A stretch of DNA of 64,000 nucleotides from JAVBNH01 sp031551635 (GCA_031551635.1 JAVBNH010000003.1:1-64000), one strand, 5' to 3'. Positions 26,853 through 36,498 are shown, numbered from the stretch's first letter. Notes: a model not told the origin generated them from the sequence alone. Numbers and translations: made by a program.

Positions 26853-26887
26853 CTACCATCTACAATCTAATGTCTAATATCTAAATT
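26853..26887. repeat. Heptad tandem repeat at the 3' end of the ABC operon
   Basis: Five 7-bp units of the form CTA-x3-T (CTACCAT, CTACAAT, CTAATGT, CTAATAT, CTAAATT). The reverse complement resembles the TTAGAxx heptads at 29341-29389, so the two arrays flank the ABC genes in inverted orientation. Confidence 0.6.
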
Positions 26888-28499
26888 ATGAGTAAGTGTA
26901 GAATTTTTCTACGCCTTTTGTTTTGATGTACTGATAAAAATAGGCGATTAAGGTGGCAAAGAAAGCCGAAATAATAAGGAGGATAATGCTCATATCAAGC
27001 ACAAATGCAAGCAGGAATCCCGCGACAGCCGGAAGAACCATTATTCCCATTCCGCCGAGCATTGACAGCATTACGCTGCCGCTTTGCTTTATTACGACAA
27101 TTTCATTGACCCAGTCAAAGCGTGGAAAGAGTATATTCGCGAACATTCCGAACACTGCTGCGAAAATCTGCGCGAGCAGCGGGACTATCAGCATGAAAAT
27201 GCCTTGTAAGAGAGGAAAGCCGAATGTGAACCAGCAAGCTAACCCACTGATTATAATAGAAGGCAGGGCGATGAGTACATTAAGAAGAATTTTGCTTCTG
27301 TATATTTCGATTGGATTGATCGGCATTGACTGCAGCAGGGGAAGATTTTTACCCTCCAGTGACAGAGCTGGCGCGGAGGTTATTGTCATAACGGAAAATA
27401 AAGAAAGTAATAAGCACACAATCAGGGGCAAATACTGCTCAAACTCCGGGACATTCATGAACATTCCGATCACCATTTCCTTATTGAACATGATGTATCC
27501 CGCGAGAATAATTTCAAAAATAACGCCGATAGAGCAGTTCATAATATACATAGGAAGAGACAAAAAATGCCGCCATTCCTTGATAAGCAAGGCTTTTGAG
27601 GTCGATGTGACCTTCATCTCCTTAGCAACATATTTTTTCTTTGTCACGCCCTTTTTAGTCGTCGCGATTTTAGCGAAGGACTTCGCCAGAACAAGGTACA
27701 TAATAACAAACGGAACTACAGAGAAAAATATCAGCAATGCGAAGGATAAAATATCCCTGTCGGCAACCGCCTTGCTGAAATAATAAAGCGGCGGCACAAA
27801 TTTTTTCACCGTCTGACCTATTAAGTCGGCGTTTTCGGTGAGCACCGCGAAAAGTCTTTGAAAATTCGAAACAAGATATAAATAAAGAGCGAGAAAAACT
27901 ACCATTAAAACAGTTGAAAGCAGGCTTTTATTTCGCATTTTTGAAGTGATAAGGCCAATGAGCCAGCCTATTATTGTGCTGAGCGTCATTATAAACAATG
28001 CAATCAGTGCGGCGCCCACAAGCAGCAGGATAAATCCGAACAGAGAAAACTTTTTAAGCGCGTAATAGTAAACTATGCCGCCGGGCAGAACCATCATGAA
28101 GGTATAAATGAGGTTAAATACCCAAAGGCTCAGAACACGGCTGAGTAAAATATCCCGCGGCTTAATAGGCATGGACATGAGCAAATCATTGTCCTTCGCG
28201 TCGAAAATCTGAGACTGTGAAGCAAAAACCGTTCCCATAAAACACAAAAGCGATAACGCCATTCCAACATAGATAAAGTAAATCCAATCGAGATGAAGGC
28301 TAATCATCGCTGTTGCCATCTGATGGAAAATCATTCCCATTGAGAAAAACAATGAGCCTAAAACATAGACCGCAAATATCGCGATGAGAACTATCTTTCC
28401 GCTTCCAAGCGGCTTCGCGGATTTTTCCTTTTTTCTGTTTAAATTAAACATCGCTTTCCAAAGAGCAATCATCTGAACCCTAAAAAGCACAAAAAACAT
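26886..28499 (-). CDS. ABC transporter permease (ABC-2 / exporter type)
   Basis: About 537 residues with twelve or so hydrophobic segments in two halves and a basic cytoplasmic stretch between (TTKKGVTKKKYVAKEM). LMSMPIKPRDILLSR and LPLLQSMPINPIEIYRSKI are duplicated signatures of this large permease family. Partner of the ATPase encoded 38 nt upstream. Start 28499 (MFFVLF) lies 9 nt after AAAGGA; two earlier ATGs overlap that site. Substrate unknown. Confidence 0.8.
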   Translation of the reverse strand: MFFVLFRVQMIALWKAMFNLNRKKEKSAKPLGSGKIVLIAIFAVYVLGSLFFSMGMIFHQMATAMISLHLDWIYFIYVGMALSLLCFMGTVFASQSQIFDAKDNDLLMSMPIKPRDILLSRVLSLWVFNLIYTFMMVLPGGIVYYYALKKFSLFGFILLLVGAALIALFIMTLSTIIGWLIGLITSKMRNKSLLSTVLMVVFLALYLYLVSNFQRLFAVLTENADLIGQTVKKFVPPLYYFSKAVADRDILSFALLIFFSVVPFVIMYLVLAKSFAKIATTKKGVTKKKYVAKEMKVTSTSKALLIKEWRHFLSLPMYIMNCSIGVIFEIILAGYIMFNKEMVIGMFMNVPEFEQYLPLIVCLLLSLFSVMTITSAPALSLEGKNLPLLQSMPINPIEIYRSKILLNVLIALPSIIISGLACWFTFGFPLLQGIFMLIVPLLAQIFAAVFGMFANILFPRFDWVNEIVVIKQSGSVMLSMLGGMGIMVLPAVAGFLLAFVLDMSIILLIISAFFATLIAYFYQYIKTKGVEKFYTYS

Positions 28500-28537
28500 A
28501 GATTTCATTCCTTTCATTTCTGTGAGTTAAATGTGCT

Positions 28538-29260
28538 TTAAACAGGCGGATTATTTCCCTCTGAAAGCTCAAGAAAGACATGCTCAAGTGAGGAATTCGC
28601 AGTAACATCCTCGGTTTTTCCACTGACAACAAGCTTGCCGTCTCTGATTATCGCGATTCTGTTGCAAAGCTTTTCGGCGACCTCAAGAACATGGGTAGAG
28701 AAAAATATAGCTCCGCCCGAATCGCATAAATCCTTCATAAGCCCCTTGAGCTTATGTGTTGCGATAGGGTCGAGACCGACAAAAGGCTCGTCAAGCAGCA
28801 TAAGCTTCGGCGAATGCGTCAGCGCGGCGATAAGAGCGAGCTTCTGTCGCATACCGTGGGAATAAGCGTTGACATTCTGCGCGAGGTCACCTGTCAGCTC
28901 AAATAAATCAGCGTATTTCTGAATCTTTTTCTCCCTTTCATCCTTCGAAATGCCGTAGATGTCGGCAATAAAATTTAAATACTTAATACCGGTCATAAAA
29001 CCATACATATCAGGGTTGTCGGGGATATAAGCGATTCTTTTTTTGCACTCGAGGGGATTGTCTTTTATGGAAATTCCGTCAACGAGAATTTCACCTGAAT
29101 CAAACTGTAAAATGCCGCAGCAGCACTTAATTGTTGTTGTTTTTCCCGCTCCGTTATGCCCGATAAAGCCATAAATATCTCCGGCTTTAATCTCAAGCGA
29201 AATATTATCGACAGCCTTTTTTGCGCCGAAAGTTTTTGTCAGATTCGTAATTTTTAACAT
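28538..29260 (-). CDS. ABC transporter ATP-binding protein
   Basis: 240 residues. Walker A GHNGAGKTT (about 36-44), signature YSHGMRQKLALIAAL (degenerate LSGGQ), Walker B LMLLDEPFVGLD, and switch histidine STHV. Start 29260 (MLKITNLTKTFGAKKA) is the conserved family beginning, after GGAAG. Forms an exporter with the downstream permease. Confidence 0.92.
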   Translation of the reverse strand: MLKITNLTKTFGAKKAVDNISLEIKAGDIYGFIGHNGAGKTTTIKCCCGILQFDSGEILVDGISIKDNPLECKKRIAYIPDNPDMYGFMTGIKYLNFIADIYGISKDEREKKIQKYADLFELTGDLAQNVNAYSHGMRQKLALIAALTHSPKLMLLDEPFVGLDPIATHKLKGLMKDLCDSGGAIFFSTHVLEVAEKLCNRIAIIRDGKLVVSGKTEDVTANSSLEHVFLELSEGNNPPV

Positions 29261-29340
29261 GAAATCGCTTCCAATCAAGTAGTTATTTCTAATTATAATA
29301 TTGCTTATTATACTTTTTTTGCTATTGAATGTCAAGTAAT

Positions 29341-29389
29341 TTAGATGTTGGATTTTAGACTTTAGACATTAGACATTAGATTTTAGACT
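29341..29389. repeat. Heptad tandem repeat upstream of the ABC operon
   Basis: Seven consecutive 7-bp units: TTAGATG, TTGGATT, TTAGACT, TTAGACA, TTAGACA, TTAGATT, TTAGACT. Inverted relative to the array at 26853-26887. The gap 29261-29653 also contains repeat copy E and the GH130 promoter. Confidence 0.75.
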
Positions 29390-29456
29390 TAAAGCAATCT
29401 ATGTTTTATTCTTAAGATAGAACAAAATAAAATTGATTTCAAGGCTAAGACTTATA

Positions 29457-29529
29457 CTAACGTGGCGTGGCAAGTCAAGCACCAAACCATGGTTTCATTT
29501 TTTTTGAGCATTCAGACCTTTAGGTATTA
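29457..29529 (-). repeat. Palindromic dispersed repeat, copy E (degenerate)
   Basis: CTAACGTGGCGTGGCAAGTCAAGC ends the unit and the TTCAGACCTTTAGGTATTA end is still readable. Palindrome arms are eroded. Same orientation as copy D and, like it, preceded by CTTATA. Confidence 0.65.
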
Positions 29530-29536
29530 AAATATT

Positions 29537-29559
29537 GTATAAATATTCATCATTTATAC
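29537..29559. promoter_or_regulatory. Inverted repeat upstream of the GH130 promoter
   Basis: GTATAAAT (29537-29544) and ATTTATAC (29552-29559) around ATTCATC. A possible operator 29 bp before the -35 box. Confidence 0.4.
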
Positions 29560-29587
29560 GTATTTACTTATTTCACAAATTTAGCGT

Positions 29588-29616
29588 TTGATTATTTTTA
29601 AATTATAGTATATAAT
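29588..29616 (+). promoter_or_regulatory. GH130 gene promoter
   Basis: TTGATT (29588-29593), 17-bp spacer, TATAAT (29611-29616). A decayed copy of this region is found inverted upstream of argC. Confidence 0.75.
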
Positions 29617-29653
29617 GGTATAAATAAGCGGAAAAGATTGGAAATTGAGCAAA

Positions 29654-30727
29654 ATGAATTTTATAAAGCACAAAAACAACCCTATTTTAACTCCAAATAA
29701 AAAATCGATGTTTCTTGACCCCATAAAGGGAAATTTGTTTTGGGAGGAAAAAGACGTTTTTAACCCCGGTGCTGTAGTTTTTGAGGAAAAAGTCGCGCTT
29801 TGCTACAGAGCTGAGGATAAAATCGGAAAATACGCGGGCACCTCGCGAATCGGTCTTGCTGTTAGCTATGACGGGATAAATTTCGACAGAATGCCCTTCC
29901 CTGTTCTTTACCCGGAAAATGATAAATTTTTTGAAGACGAAAAAGAAGGCGGCTGCGAGGATCCTCGTGTTGTTGAGGCACCCGACGGCTCTTTTGTGAT
30001 GACCTATACCGCGTATAACGGTGTTTTGCCCCGGCTTTTTGTTGCCACCTCGCGGGACTTGAATAACTGGACTAAGCACGGCTATGTTTTTTCTCGTGCA
30101 GCCGAGGTCGGCAGATTTGACAGAGATTTCAGATGCAAAAGCGGAGCTATACTCTGCGAGGTAAGAAACGGAAGACTCATAGCAGTAAGGCATAGAGGCT
30201 GTTTTTGGATGTTCTGGGGCGAAGGTGTTATATACGCCGCGAAATCAGATAATTTGATCGACTGGGTTCCGGTTTTTAATTCGGAAGAATTTTTATGCAA
30301 AGCAAAAAAATCATCATTAAATCATATTAAATGGAATGGGGACGACAGGCTTTATGCCGTTCTGGACGGGCGCCGGGGTCTTTATGATTCATGGCTTGTT
30401 GAACCGGGTCCGCCGCCTGTACTCACGGACGATGGTATTGTTATTATTTATAACGGCGCAGTAAAAAATCTGCTTTCGAAACCAAGAGGAATGCAATACT
30501 CGGTGGGTTATGCCGTTCTTAATAAAGACAATCCGCTTGAAGTGATAAAACGCCCCAAAACACCGTTTCTGGTTCCTGAAGAAGATTTTGAAATCAGCGG
30601 GCAAATAAACAAGGTCTGCTTCGCTGAAGGGCTTGTATTGTTTAAAGATAAGTGGTATCTATATTACGGAACCGCCGACAGCAAAATTGCTGTAGCCGTC
30701 AGTAAAGATTTATTTGTTTGTTATTAA
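29654..30727 (+). CDS. GH130 beta-mannoside phosphorylase-type enzyme
   Basis: 357 residues, five-bladed beta-propeller glycosidase. N-terminal NPILTP, FNPGAVVFEEKVALCYRAED, SRIGLAVSYDG and GGCEDPRVV are GH130 hallmarks; YNG and LYYGTADSKIAVA close the fold. GH130 enzymes phosphorolyse or hydrolyse beta-mannosides such as mannosyl-GlcNAc or mannooligosaccharides. The subgroup cannot be fixed by eye. Start ATG 29654 lies 9 nt after GGAAA; TTG 29645 is too close. Confidence 0.88.
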   Translation: MNFIKHKNNPILTPNKKSMFLDPIKGNLFWEEKDVFNPGAVVFEEKVALCYRAEDKIGKYAGTSRIGLAVSYDGINFDRMPFPVLYPENDKFFEDEKEGGCEDPRVVEAPDGSFVMTYTAYNGVLPRLFVATSRDLNNWTKHGYVFSRAAEVGRFDRDFRCKSGAILCEVRNGRLIAVRHRGCFWMFWGEGVIYAAKSDNLIDWVPVFNSEEFLCKAKKSSLNHIKWNGDDRLYAVLDGRRGLYDSWLVEPGPPPVLTDDGIVIIYNGAVKNLLSKPRGMQYSVGYAVLNKDNPLEVIKRPKTPFLVPEEDFEISGQINKVCFAEGLVLFKDKWYLYYGTADSKIAVAVSKDLFVCY

Positions 30728-30819
30728 AATGCAAAATAAATACCAGTTATTCCCTTTTTATTACGTAAATAAAAATTTTTGTATAAACTAAACAATTTTG
30801 GCTGTAATAATTCTACTAG

Positions 30820-30858
30820 CAAGTCATAACAAAATCTTGTTATGACTTGTATTTTTTT
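30820..30858 (+). terminator. Intrinsic terminator after GH130
   Basis: CAAGTCATAACAA, loop AATC, TTGTTATGACTTG (13-bp perfect stem), then TATTTTTTT. Confidence 0.9.
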
Positions 30859-30914
30859 ACAATATATAGTATAGTTTCCAATGTTGATTTTTTTTAAAGG
30901 AGATTTTTTATTAA

Positions 30915-32201
30915 ATGGATGCCTCAACTCTGAAAACCGTCGCACTGGTGCTTTTTGCCCTCACTTACATATCATTGCTTGTTTTCGCCAAATACAGAGC
31001 CTATATTGCCGCTGCTGTCGGCGTTATTTTTGTCGCATTGGGAATTATGCCAATCGGAAATGTTCTCGGGGCAATTAACTGGAATGTCCTGATGATGATA
31101 GGCGGTACAATGGGAACGGTAGCGCTCTTTATAGAGTCTCGAATGCCAGCGAGAATGGCTGATAAAATCATTGATAAGGTTCCGAATGTTAAATGGGCTA
31201 TAATTGCACTTTCATTCTTTGCGGGAATTATTTCCGCATTTGTCGATAATGTCGCGACTGTTTTAATGGTTGCTCCCGTCGCCATAAGTATCGCCAAAAA
31301 GTTAAAAATCTCTCCTGTTCCGAGTATACTCGCCATTGCTATCGCCTCAAACCTTCAAGGCGCGGCGACGCTAGTAGGTGATACTACCTCAATTCTTCTC
31401 GCCGGAGCCGCGGATATGAATTTTATGGACTTTTTCATTTTTAAAGGTAAAATGGGAATGTTTTGGATTGTACAAATTGCTGCTCTTGCATCTACTCTTT
31501 TCCTAGTGTGGTATTTCAGAAAGGAAAAAGCACCCATTCACATGGAGGGTGCGGAAAAGGTTCATGATTATTTCCCGACTTTCCTGCTAATCGGAACCGT
31601 TGTTGTGCTTATAATCGCATCATTTATTCCAGCTTCAAAAAAGCCCGAAACCATTAACGGTCTTATCTGTGTCGGCTTCTATCTTATCGGAGTTGTTCGT
31701 AATCTCTTAAAAAAGCGTATGGACAGCATTAAGGATTCGCTTAAGGAGATTGACTTTTTCACTATTCTTTTACTAGCGGGTCTCTTTGTCGTAATCGGAG
31801 GTATTTCTCAGGTCGGAGTCATCGAGGATATAAGTGACCTGTTTATAAAAATCAGTAATAATAATGTCTTTATACTTTATTCATTGCTTGTCTGGGCTTC
31901 GGTTCTGCTTTCGGCATTTATTGACAATATCCCTTATATAGCGACAATGATTCCTGTTGTCACGGTAATGTCCCAGGCTATGGGTATCGAGCCATATGTT
32001 CTCTATTTCGGTCTGCTGTCCGGTGCGACACTTGGAGGTAATTTGACCCCAATTGGCGCTTCAGCGAATATCGCTGGAATCGGAATACTGAGAAAAGAAG
32101 GGCACGAGGTCAAGGCGAGCACCTTTATGAAGATGAGTGTGCCCTTCACCCTGATTGCCGCCTTTGTCGGTTATGTCCTGGTATGGGTGATTTGGAAATA
32201 A
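30915..32201 (+). CDS. SLC13/ArsB-type anion permease
   Basis: 428 residues, about 11 membrane helices, with the two inverted hairpin regions typical of the ion-transporter superfamily: AFVDNVATVLMVAPVAI (about 103-119) and AFIDNIPYIATMIPVV (about 333-348). Each is followed by a helix rich in small residues (NLQGAATLVGDTTS and GATLGGNLTPIGAS). Members move dicarboxylates, sulfate, arsenite or Na+/H+. The substrate is unknown. AAAGGAG precedes the ATG. Confidence 0.82.
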   Translation: MDASTLKTVALVLFALTYISLLVFAKYRAYIAAAVGVIFVALGIMPIGNVLGAINWNVLMMIGGTMGTVALFIESRMPARMADKIIDKVPNVKWAIIALSFFAGIISAFVDNVATVLMVAPVAISIAKKLKISPVPSILAIAIASNLQGAATLVGDTTSILLAGAADMNFMDFFIFKGKMGMFWIVQIAALASTLFLVWYFRKEKAPIHMEGAEKVHDYFPTFLLIGTVVVLIIASFIPASKKPETINGLICVGFYLIGVVRNLLKKRMDSIKDSLKEIDFFTILLLAGLFVVIGGISQVGVIEDISDLFIKISNNNVFILYSLLVWASVLLSAFIDNIPYIATMIPVVTVMSQAMGIEPYVLYFGLLSGATLGGNLTPIGASANIAGIGILRKEGHEVKASTFMKMSVPFTLIAAFVGYVLVWVIWK

Positions 32202-32241
32202 TAAAATTCTAACCCAACATTTATTACTTATAAAATAAATT

Positions 32242-32276
32242 AAAGTCTCAGAAGCTACGGTTTCTGAGACTTTTTT
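32242..32276. terminator. Bidirectional terminator
   Basis: AAAGTCTCAGAA (32242-32253) pairs perfectly with TTCTGAGACTTT (32262-32273), followed by T6. Separates the permease from the convergent HAD gene. Confidence 0.85.
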
Positions 32277-32343
32277 GTGATATATAATTGGTAATATTTA
32301 GTCAAACCTGAGACAGGACATAACCTTTAAAGATTCTTTTTTT

Positions 32344-33015
32344 TCATATACTCCTTTTTGTAAACCTTTCAAACAGCAGCGAAGAAAGAGCGGTAATATT
32401 TTCAGCGAGATATTCCGCTCCTGCTTTTGAAAGCTCCTCACGACTTCCGAAACCGTATAAAACACCGATGCTCTCAAGAGCATTTTTTTTTGCTCCGATA
32501 ATGTCATGCTCGCGGTCACCAATCATTATTGCCCTCTCACGCTCTGTAATCCCCATCTCTTCAAGCGCGTAAGCTATTACCTCAGCCTTGTCAGTGCGGC
32601 TGTTATCAAGCTCGCTGCCCGAGACAAAGGTGAAATATTCTCGTAAACCGAAAAACTCAAGTATCCTCTTTGCAAAAACCGCCGGCTTCGAGGTCGCGAG
32701 AATCAGAGTTTTTCCGTCCTTGTAAAGCTTTTCCAAAAGCTCAGGAATGCCGTCATAAATTTCATTTTCAAAAATACCGGTTACGCTGTAGTATTCACGG
32801 TATTTTTTTATTGTCTTTTCAGCCGTTTCAAAGCTTAAAGAATATGATGACATTAGAGTCTCTCTGAGCGGAGGACCGACAAAATAATTAAGATTCCGCC
32901 GGTCCTCCACAATAATACCGATGCTTTCAAGCGCAAGCTGGAGACCTTTTGTAATCCCTTCATACGGGTCAGTCAGCGTGCCGTCAAGGTCAAATAGAAT
33001 ATACTGTTTGTTCAA
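32344..33015 (-). CDS. HAD-family phosphatase (phosphoglycolate phosphatase-like)
   Basis: 223 residues. Motif I FDLDGTLTD (8-16), cap helices with VGPPLRETL, motif II LATSKP, motif III lysine/acidic region MIGDREHDIIGAKK. Members hydrolyse small phosphate esters such as phosphoglycolate or sugar phosphates. The start is a TTG at 33015 with AAAGGA 11 nt upstream. It follows the GH38 gene by 15 nt, so the two are cotranscribed. Confidence 0.88.
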   Translation of the reverse strand: MNKQYILFDLDGTLTDPYEGITKGLQLALESIGIIVEDRRNLNYFVGPPLRETLMSSYSLSFETAEKTIKKYREYYSVTGIFENEIYDGIPELLEKLYKDGKTLILATSKPAVFAKRILEFFGLREYFTFVSGSELDNSRTDKAEVIAYALEEMGITERERAIMIGDREHDIIGAKKNALESIGVLYGFGSREELSKAGAEYLAENITALSSLLFERFTKRSI

Positions 33016-33030
33016 GATTTTATCAATCCT

Positions 33031-35847
33031 TTATTTTGCTTGTTTAAAAATAATATTAACTATGTCATTTTTCGGCACTGATATATCCGCTGAATTGCCC
33101 TTTAACTTCAAGGTTTTTAAGACCAATCTTTCTGTGATATCGACTATTTCGGCAGTGTTAGACACAGGCACATTAAGCACTACCTTAGCCTTACCGCCCT
33201 TGCCGCTGACATCATAAAGCCTTACTAGTATCTCGCCGCTGTCCTCCGAAAGCTTAACCGCGCTCAGCATGACATCATCACTGTTCACAGACGCAAGTGA
33301 ATTTACAAGCGGCAGCGTACCCTTATGAGCGTTATCGGAAATGATATTAAAGGGATGCCATAAATCATAGGCATAATCAAGCAGCTCCTTATTCGAGCGC
33401 TCGCACAGACCTATTGAAAGCCTTATCGCATGCTTGCCATACTCCGGTGTCGGGTCGGGGTCGTATGAAGTGCGTATGAGTGTAACAGCCATTGAATTAT
33501 TGAATCCTCTGTAACCGTATTTTGAGTCGGTTGAAAGCATAAAGCCATTTTTCCTGCTCTTTGGAAGCGCGGCAATAAAGCTGTTTGCCGGTAGGTCACA
33601 GTCATTTGATTCACGGCTCATAATTCCGAAAGGAATATCATAGGTATATTCAGAAAGATTTTCGTTCAGCTCAACAGCAAAGCTAAGCTGGGGAATTGAT
33701 TCGCCGGGCATAGCCCTCTCGCGCCAATCGCATTCAATTGCGTAAACAAGGTTAGCGCAGTCGTCGTCAAGCGAAATTGTCGCCTTCAGAATGCTGCCCC
33801 TGAATGGAATTTTTACCTCAAGATACTGTCTCATGATAGTGCCGCCGGGATATACAGGCGTTATGTGAACAGAATCAAAGTCAATTATATTCATATGCCT
33901 GCCGATACGCCAGGCGGTCATCCCTCTGTTTGTGTCCTCCTCAATAAAACGGAAGCCCGCGCTAGTGCCGGGTTTTATCCACTCAAAGCCGTTAACCTTA
34001 TCATAATAAGATACAATTTTCGCGTTTTGGGTGTTAAATACAACCTTAACTTTATTATTCTCCAGAATAAATTCATGCCCGACTTCGAGATGGTCAAGGC
34101 TCGGTGCTCTGCCCGACTGTCTTGAAACAAGAGCTGTATCGCTTTCTCTGAGTGTATAGGTGGCGTATCCCATGGCGGGCACTATAACCGGTAGGAGCAC
34201 CTTTGCGAAATTATGTCCCCAATAATGGTCGTGGTCGCTCTTATTGAGTTGGTGAGGAATTATTTTATCAGATGAATCCCTGAATTCCATCAGCGGAACC
34301 TTGTCGCCGTGCCAGTCCCATACCGTAATATCCGCCAGTCCCTCACGCTCATAAGCCGAGGGGTTGAATATATGAAAAACACGAATTGAGCCGCAGCCAT
34401 TATCGCTCTGAGAGACCTTGAACTGCTCGACACCGAAGCCGACACCCGCGCCTTCGCTTCTGAAATCAGACTTGTCATCACCCGGAACAATATATTTAGA
34501 AGAATCAATATTGGCGGCAATTGTACGCATAGCCTCAAGCTTCTGAGTATTGGCTACGGACATTGCTTTTTGAAAAATACCCATGGCGTATTCGCGTGTT
34601 TCCATCAATCCGGAGCCTGTTAGAATATCATGGAACTGGTTAAAGAGAATATTCTGCCACGAGTTCTCAAAGTTTTCGTTTTTATATGTATATTTCGTGA
34701 TTTTTGAAGCGAAAGCACCGAAGAGCTCAGCCTCATTCAATGTCGCTTCCCCTACCCTGTTTGAAAGCTTGATGCGGCTCTGTGAAGAATAGCAGCCTGT
34801 AAACAAGGGGTTCATCTCGCCCGTACGAACCGGAAGCTTGTCGCCGAAATTTTCTTTTATATAATCAAAATACTTATGATATGTGCTGAAAATAATTTCC
34901 GGGAAAACAGGCCAGGTTTGCATATCCAGTATACGTTCAATGTCGCGCCTTGTCGGTCCGCCGCCGTGGTCGCCTACACCGTAAACCTTAAGAATAGCGT
35001 CAACACCCACCTCGTCGCAGTATGAAATAACCCTTGTGCCAAAGTCTGACCTTGCGTCAGCGTTATACCATTTGTCGTCTCTGAAGGCAAGCACACGCTT
35101 ACCTGAGGGTGCTTCCCACCAGACAAGAGCCGGGTCAACCGAACCGCGGCAATGGTAGAAATATTCAACTCCAGCGTCAGCAAGCGCGGTCGCGTTATGA
35201 AGAGAATGACCGAAAGTATCCGGCTCAAAGTCAATTCTTATTGACTCTGCGGGTATATCAAGAAGTCTCGAGAGAAAACGCCGTGAGTAGAGCAGGTGAC
35301 GCGCCATGGATTCACCGTTTGGCATATTTTTATCCGCCTCAACCCAGGTGCTCGCTGTCACATCCCAGCGTCCTTCTTTAATATATTTTTTAATTTCCTT
35401 AAGCATTTCTTTTGTGCCGTAAAGCTCGAGAATTTTATAAACCGAAGCCTGGCTTTGGGCAAAGGTAAACTGAGGGTATTCCTTTAGCAGCATTAGCATA
35501 GTTCGGAAGGTGTCTAGAGTAATGGAAACGGTTTCATCAAAACGCCAGAGCCAGTTCATGTCGATATGAGCGTGACCGACGCAGAAAACCTTGTATTTTT
35601 TCGCGTCCTCCCGAAGCGGCAAGAGCATTTCCTCTGCTTCTGCCGCTGTCTGCATAGAAAGATTTTTTTCATCTTTAACTTTTGCGGCAATAAAATCGAT
35701 TACCTTTTCAACCAGTTTATCGTATTTTACCTTTCTAGTGTCTGAGAGCTGGAGCGCATATTTAATTTCGCCCAGGATTCTTTCAGACCAGTAACCTTCA
35801 TTGCATAAATTTTCGATTTTGTACAGTTTTATATCAAGCTTGCTCAT
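33031..35847 (-). CDS. GH38 alpha-mannosidase
   Basis: 938 residues, the common bacterial/cytosolic GH38 length. An N-terminal helical region (1-85), then the zinc site HAHID (H94, D96), nucleophile D210 in FEPDTFGHS, and further ligand HDILTG. Middle helical bundle and large beta-domains follow. No signal peptide, so it should trim mannosides inside the cell. Start ATG 35847 follows AAGGTGG; the GTG at 35856 is part of that site. Operon with the HAD phosphatase. Confidence 0.92.
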   Translation of the reverse strand: MSKLDIKLYKIENLCNEGYWSERILGEIKYALQLSDTRKVKYDKLVEKVIDFIAAKVKDEKNLSMQTAAEAEEMLLPLREDAKKYKVFCVGHAHIDMNWLWRFDETVSITLDTFRTMLMLLKEYPQFTFAQSQASVYKILELYGTKEMLKEIKKYIKEGRWDVTASTWVEADKNMPNGESMARHLLYSRRFLSRLLDIPAESIRIDFEPDTFGHSLHNATALADAGVEYFYHCRGSVDPALVWWEAPSGKRVLAFRDDKWYNADARSDFGTRVISYCDEVGVDAILKVYGVGDHGGGPTRRDIERILDMQTWPVFPEIIFSTYHKYFDYIKENFGDKLPVRTGEMNPLFTGCYSSQSRIKLSNRVGEATLNEAELFGAFASKITKYTYKNENFENSWQNILFNQFHDILTGSGLMETREYAMGIFQKAMSVANTQKLEAMRTIAANIDSSKYIVPGDDKSDFRSEGAGVGFGVEQFKVSQSDNGCGSIRVFHIFNPSAYEREGLADITVWDWHGDKVPLMEFRDSSDKIIPHQLNKSDHDHYWGHNFAKVLLPVIVPAMGYATYTLRESDTALVSRQSGRAPSLDHLEVGHEFILENNKVKVVFNTQNAKIVSYYDKVNGFEWIKPGTSAGFRFIEEDTNRGMTAWRIGRHMNIIDFDSVHITPVYPGGTIMRQYLEVKIPFRGSILKATISLDDDCANLVYAIECDWRERAMPGESIPQLSFAVELNENLSEYTYDIPFGIMSRESNDCDLPANSFIAALPKSRKNGFMLSTDSKYGYRGFNNSMAVTLIRTSYDPDPTPEYGKHAIRLSIGLCERSNKELLDYAYDLWHPFNIISDNAHKGTLPLVNSLASVNSDDVMLSAVKLSEDSGEILVRLYDVSGKGGKAKVVLNVPVSNTAEIVDITERLVLKTLKLKGNSADISVPKNDIVNIIFKQAK

Positions 35848-35972
35848 AAAATCCACCTTTTCATTTATAAGTTATTTGATAATATCACGAAACAATGTAA
35901 AAAGCAATAAAAAAGCACTAAAATTTACAATAAAAACTGCATATTTTTGTTAAATTAAAATTAATAAATCAG

Positions 35973-36001
35973 TTGACAAAGTGACAAAAAAATGTTAAAT
36001 T
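35973..36001 (+). promoter_or_regulatory. Promoter of the small coiled-coil gene
   Basis: TTGACA (35973-35978), 17-bp spacer, TAAATT. The resulting leader of about 115 nt is AT-rich with no clear fold. Confidence 0.5.
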
Positions 36002-36126
36002 ATATCCATTATTTTAAAATGTGTGAAAATGCTTTTTAAGTTTAAAAATTCTTGAAAAAAACATAACTAAAACATCTGAAGTATAAAATATAATTATAAA
36101 TAACATCTAGCTTACAGGAGGTAATT

Positions 36127-36351
36127 ATGTTTAAGAAAGCACAGTTAAAAAAGCAAATCAAGGATTACAAGCTATTAATAACCAATATTGAGCTTAAGCG
36201 CGACCGCTCTCAGGCGGCGCTGGTTGATTCTATATTGAGTTCAACTAACCCGGTTCAGCAGGATGTTGAATATTTTGAAAAATTCAATACAGAAATTCTC
36301 GAAGCCCGCCAGAAAATCATTGAGCTTCAGTCTGAGCTGAACAGTTTATAG
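36127..36351 (+). CDS. Small coiled-coil protein, unknown
   Basis: 74 residues, almost wholly helical and highly charged, with a heptad-like pattern at both ends (FKKAQLKKQIKDYKLLI and EILEARQKIIELQSELNSL). CAGGAGGT lies 5 nt before the ATG, a very strong ribosome site. Own promoter and terminator. No family recognised. Confidence 0.65.
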   Translation: MFKKAQLKKQIKDYKLLITNIELKRDRSQAALVDSILSSTNPVQQDVEYFEKFNTEILEARQKIIELQSELNSL

Positions 36352-36374
36352 TTTTCAGTATAATTTTATGCATG

Positions 36375-36404
36375 GAAGCATTGGTATATTATTACTGATG
36401 CTTC
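36375..36404 (+). terminator. Hairpin after the coiled-coil gene
   Basis: GAAGCAT...ATGCTTC with inner GTA/TAC pairing and a TCTGTTTTA tail; modest T run. Confidence 0.6.
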
Positions 36405-36422
36405 TTCTGTTTTATCAAGTAT

Positions 36423-36498
36423 TAGTACCTTAGTGGGCTGAAAGATTAAAAATAAACAAGACTTGGGTTGTGGGCATGGCAAGCCAAGCCCACGTTAG
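36423..36498 (+). repeat. Palindromic dispersed repeat, copy F
   Basis: TAGTACCTTAGTGGGCTG at the left, AGCCCACGTTAG at the right. One palindrome arm carries GGGCATGG instead of GGGCTTGG. It ends 16 bp before the start of the next gene, much as copy C ends 11 bp before pyrC. Confidence 0.85.
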
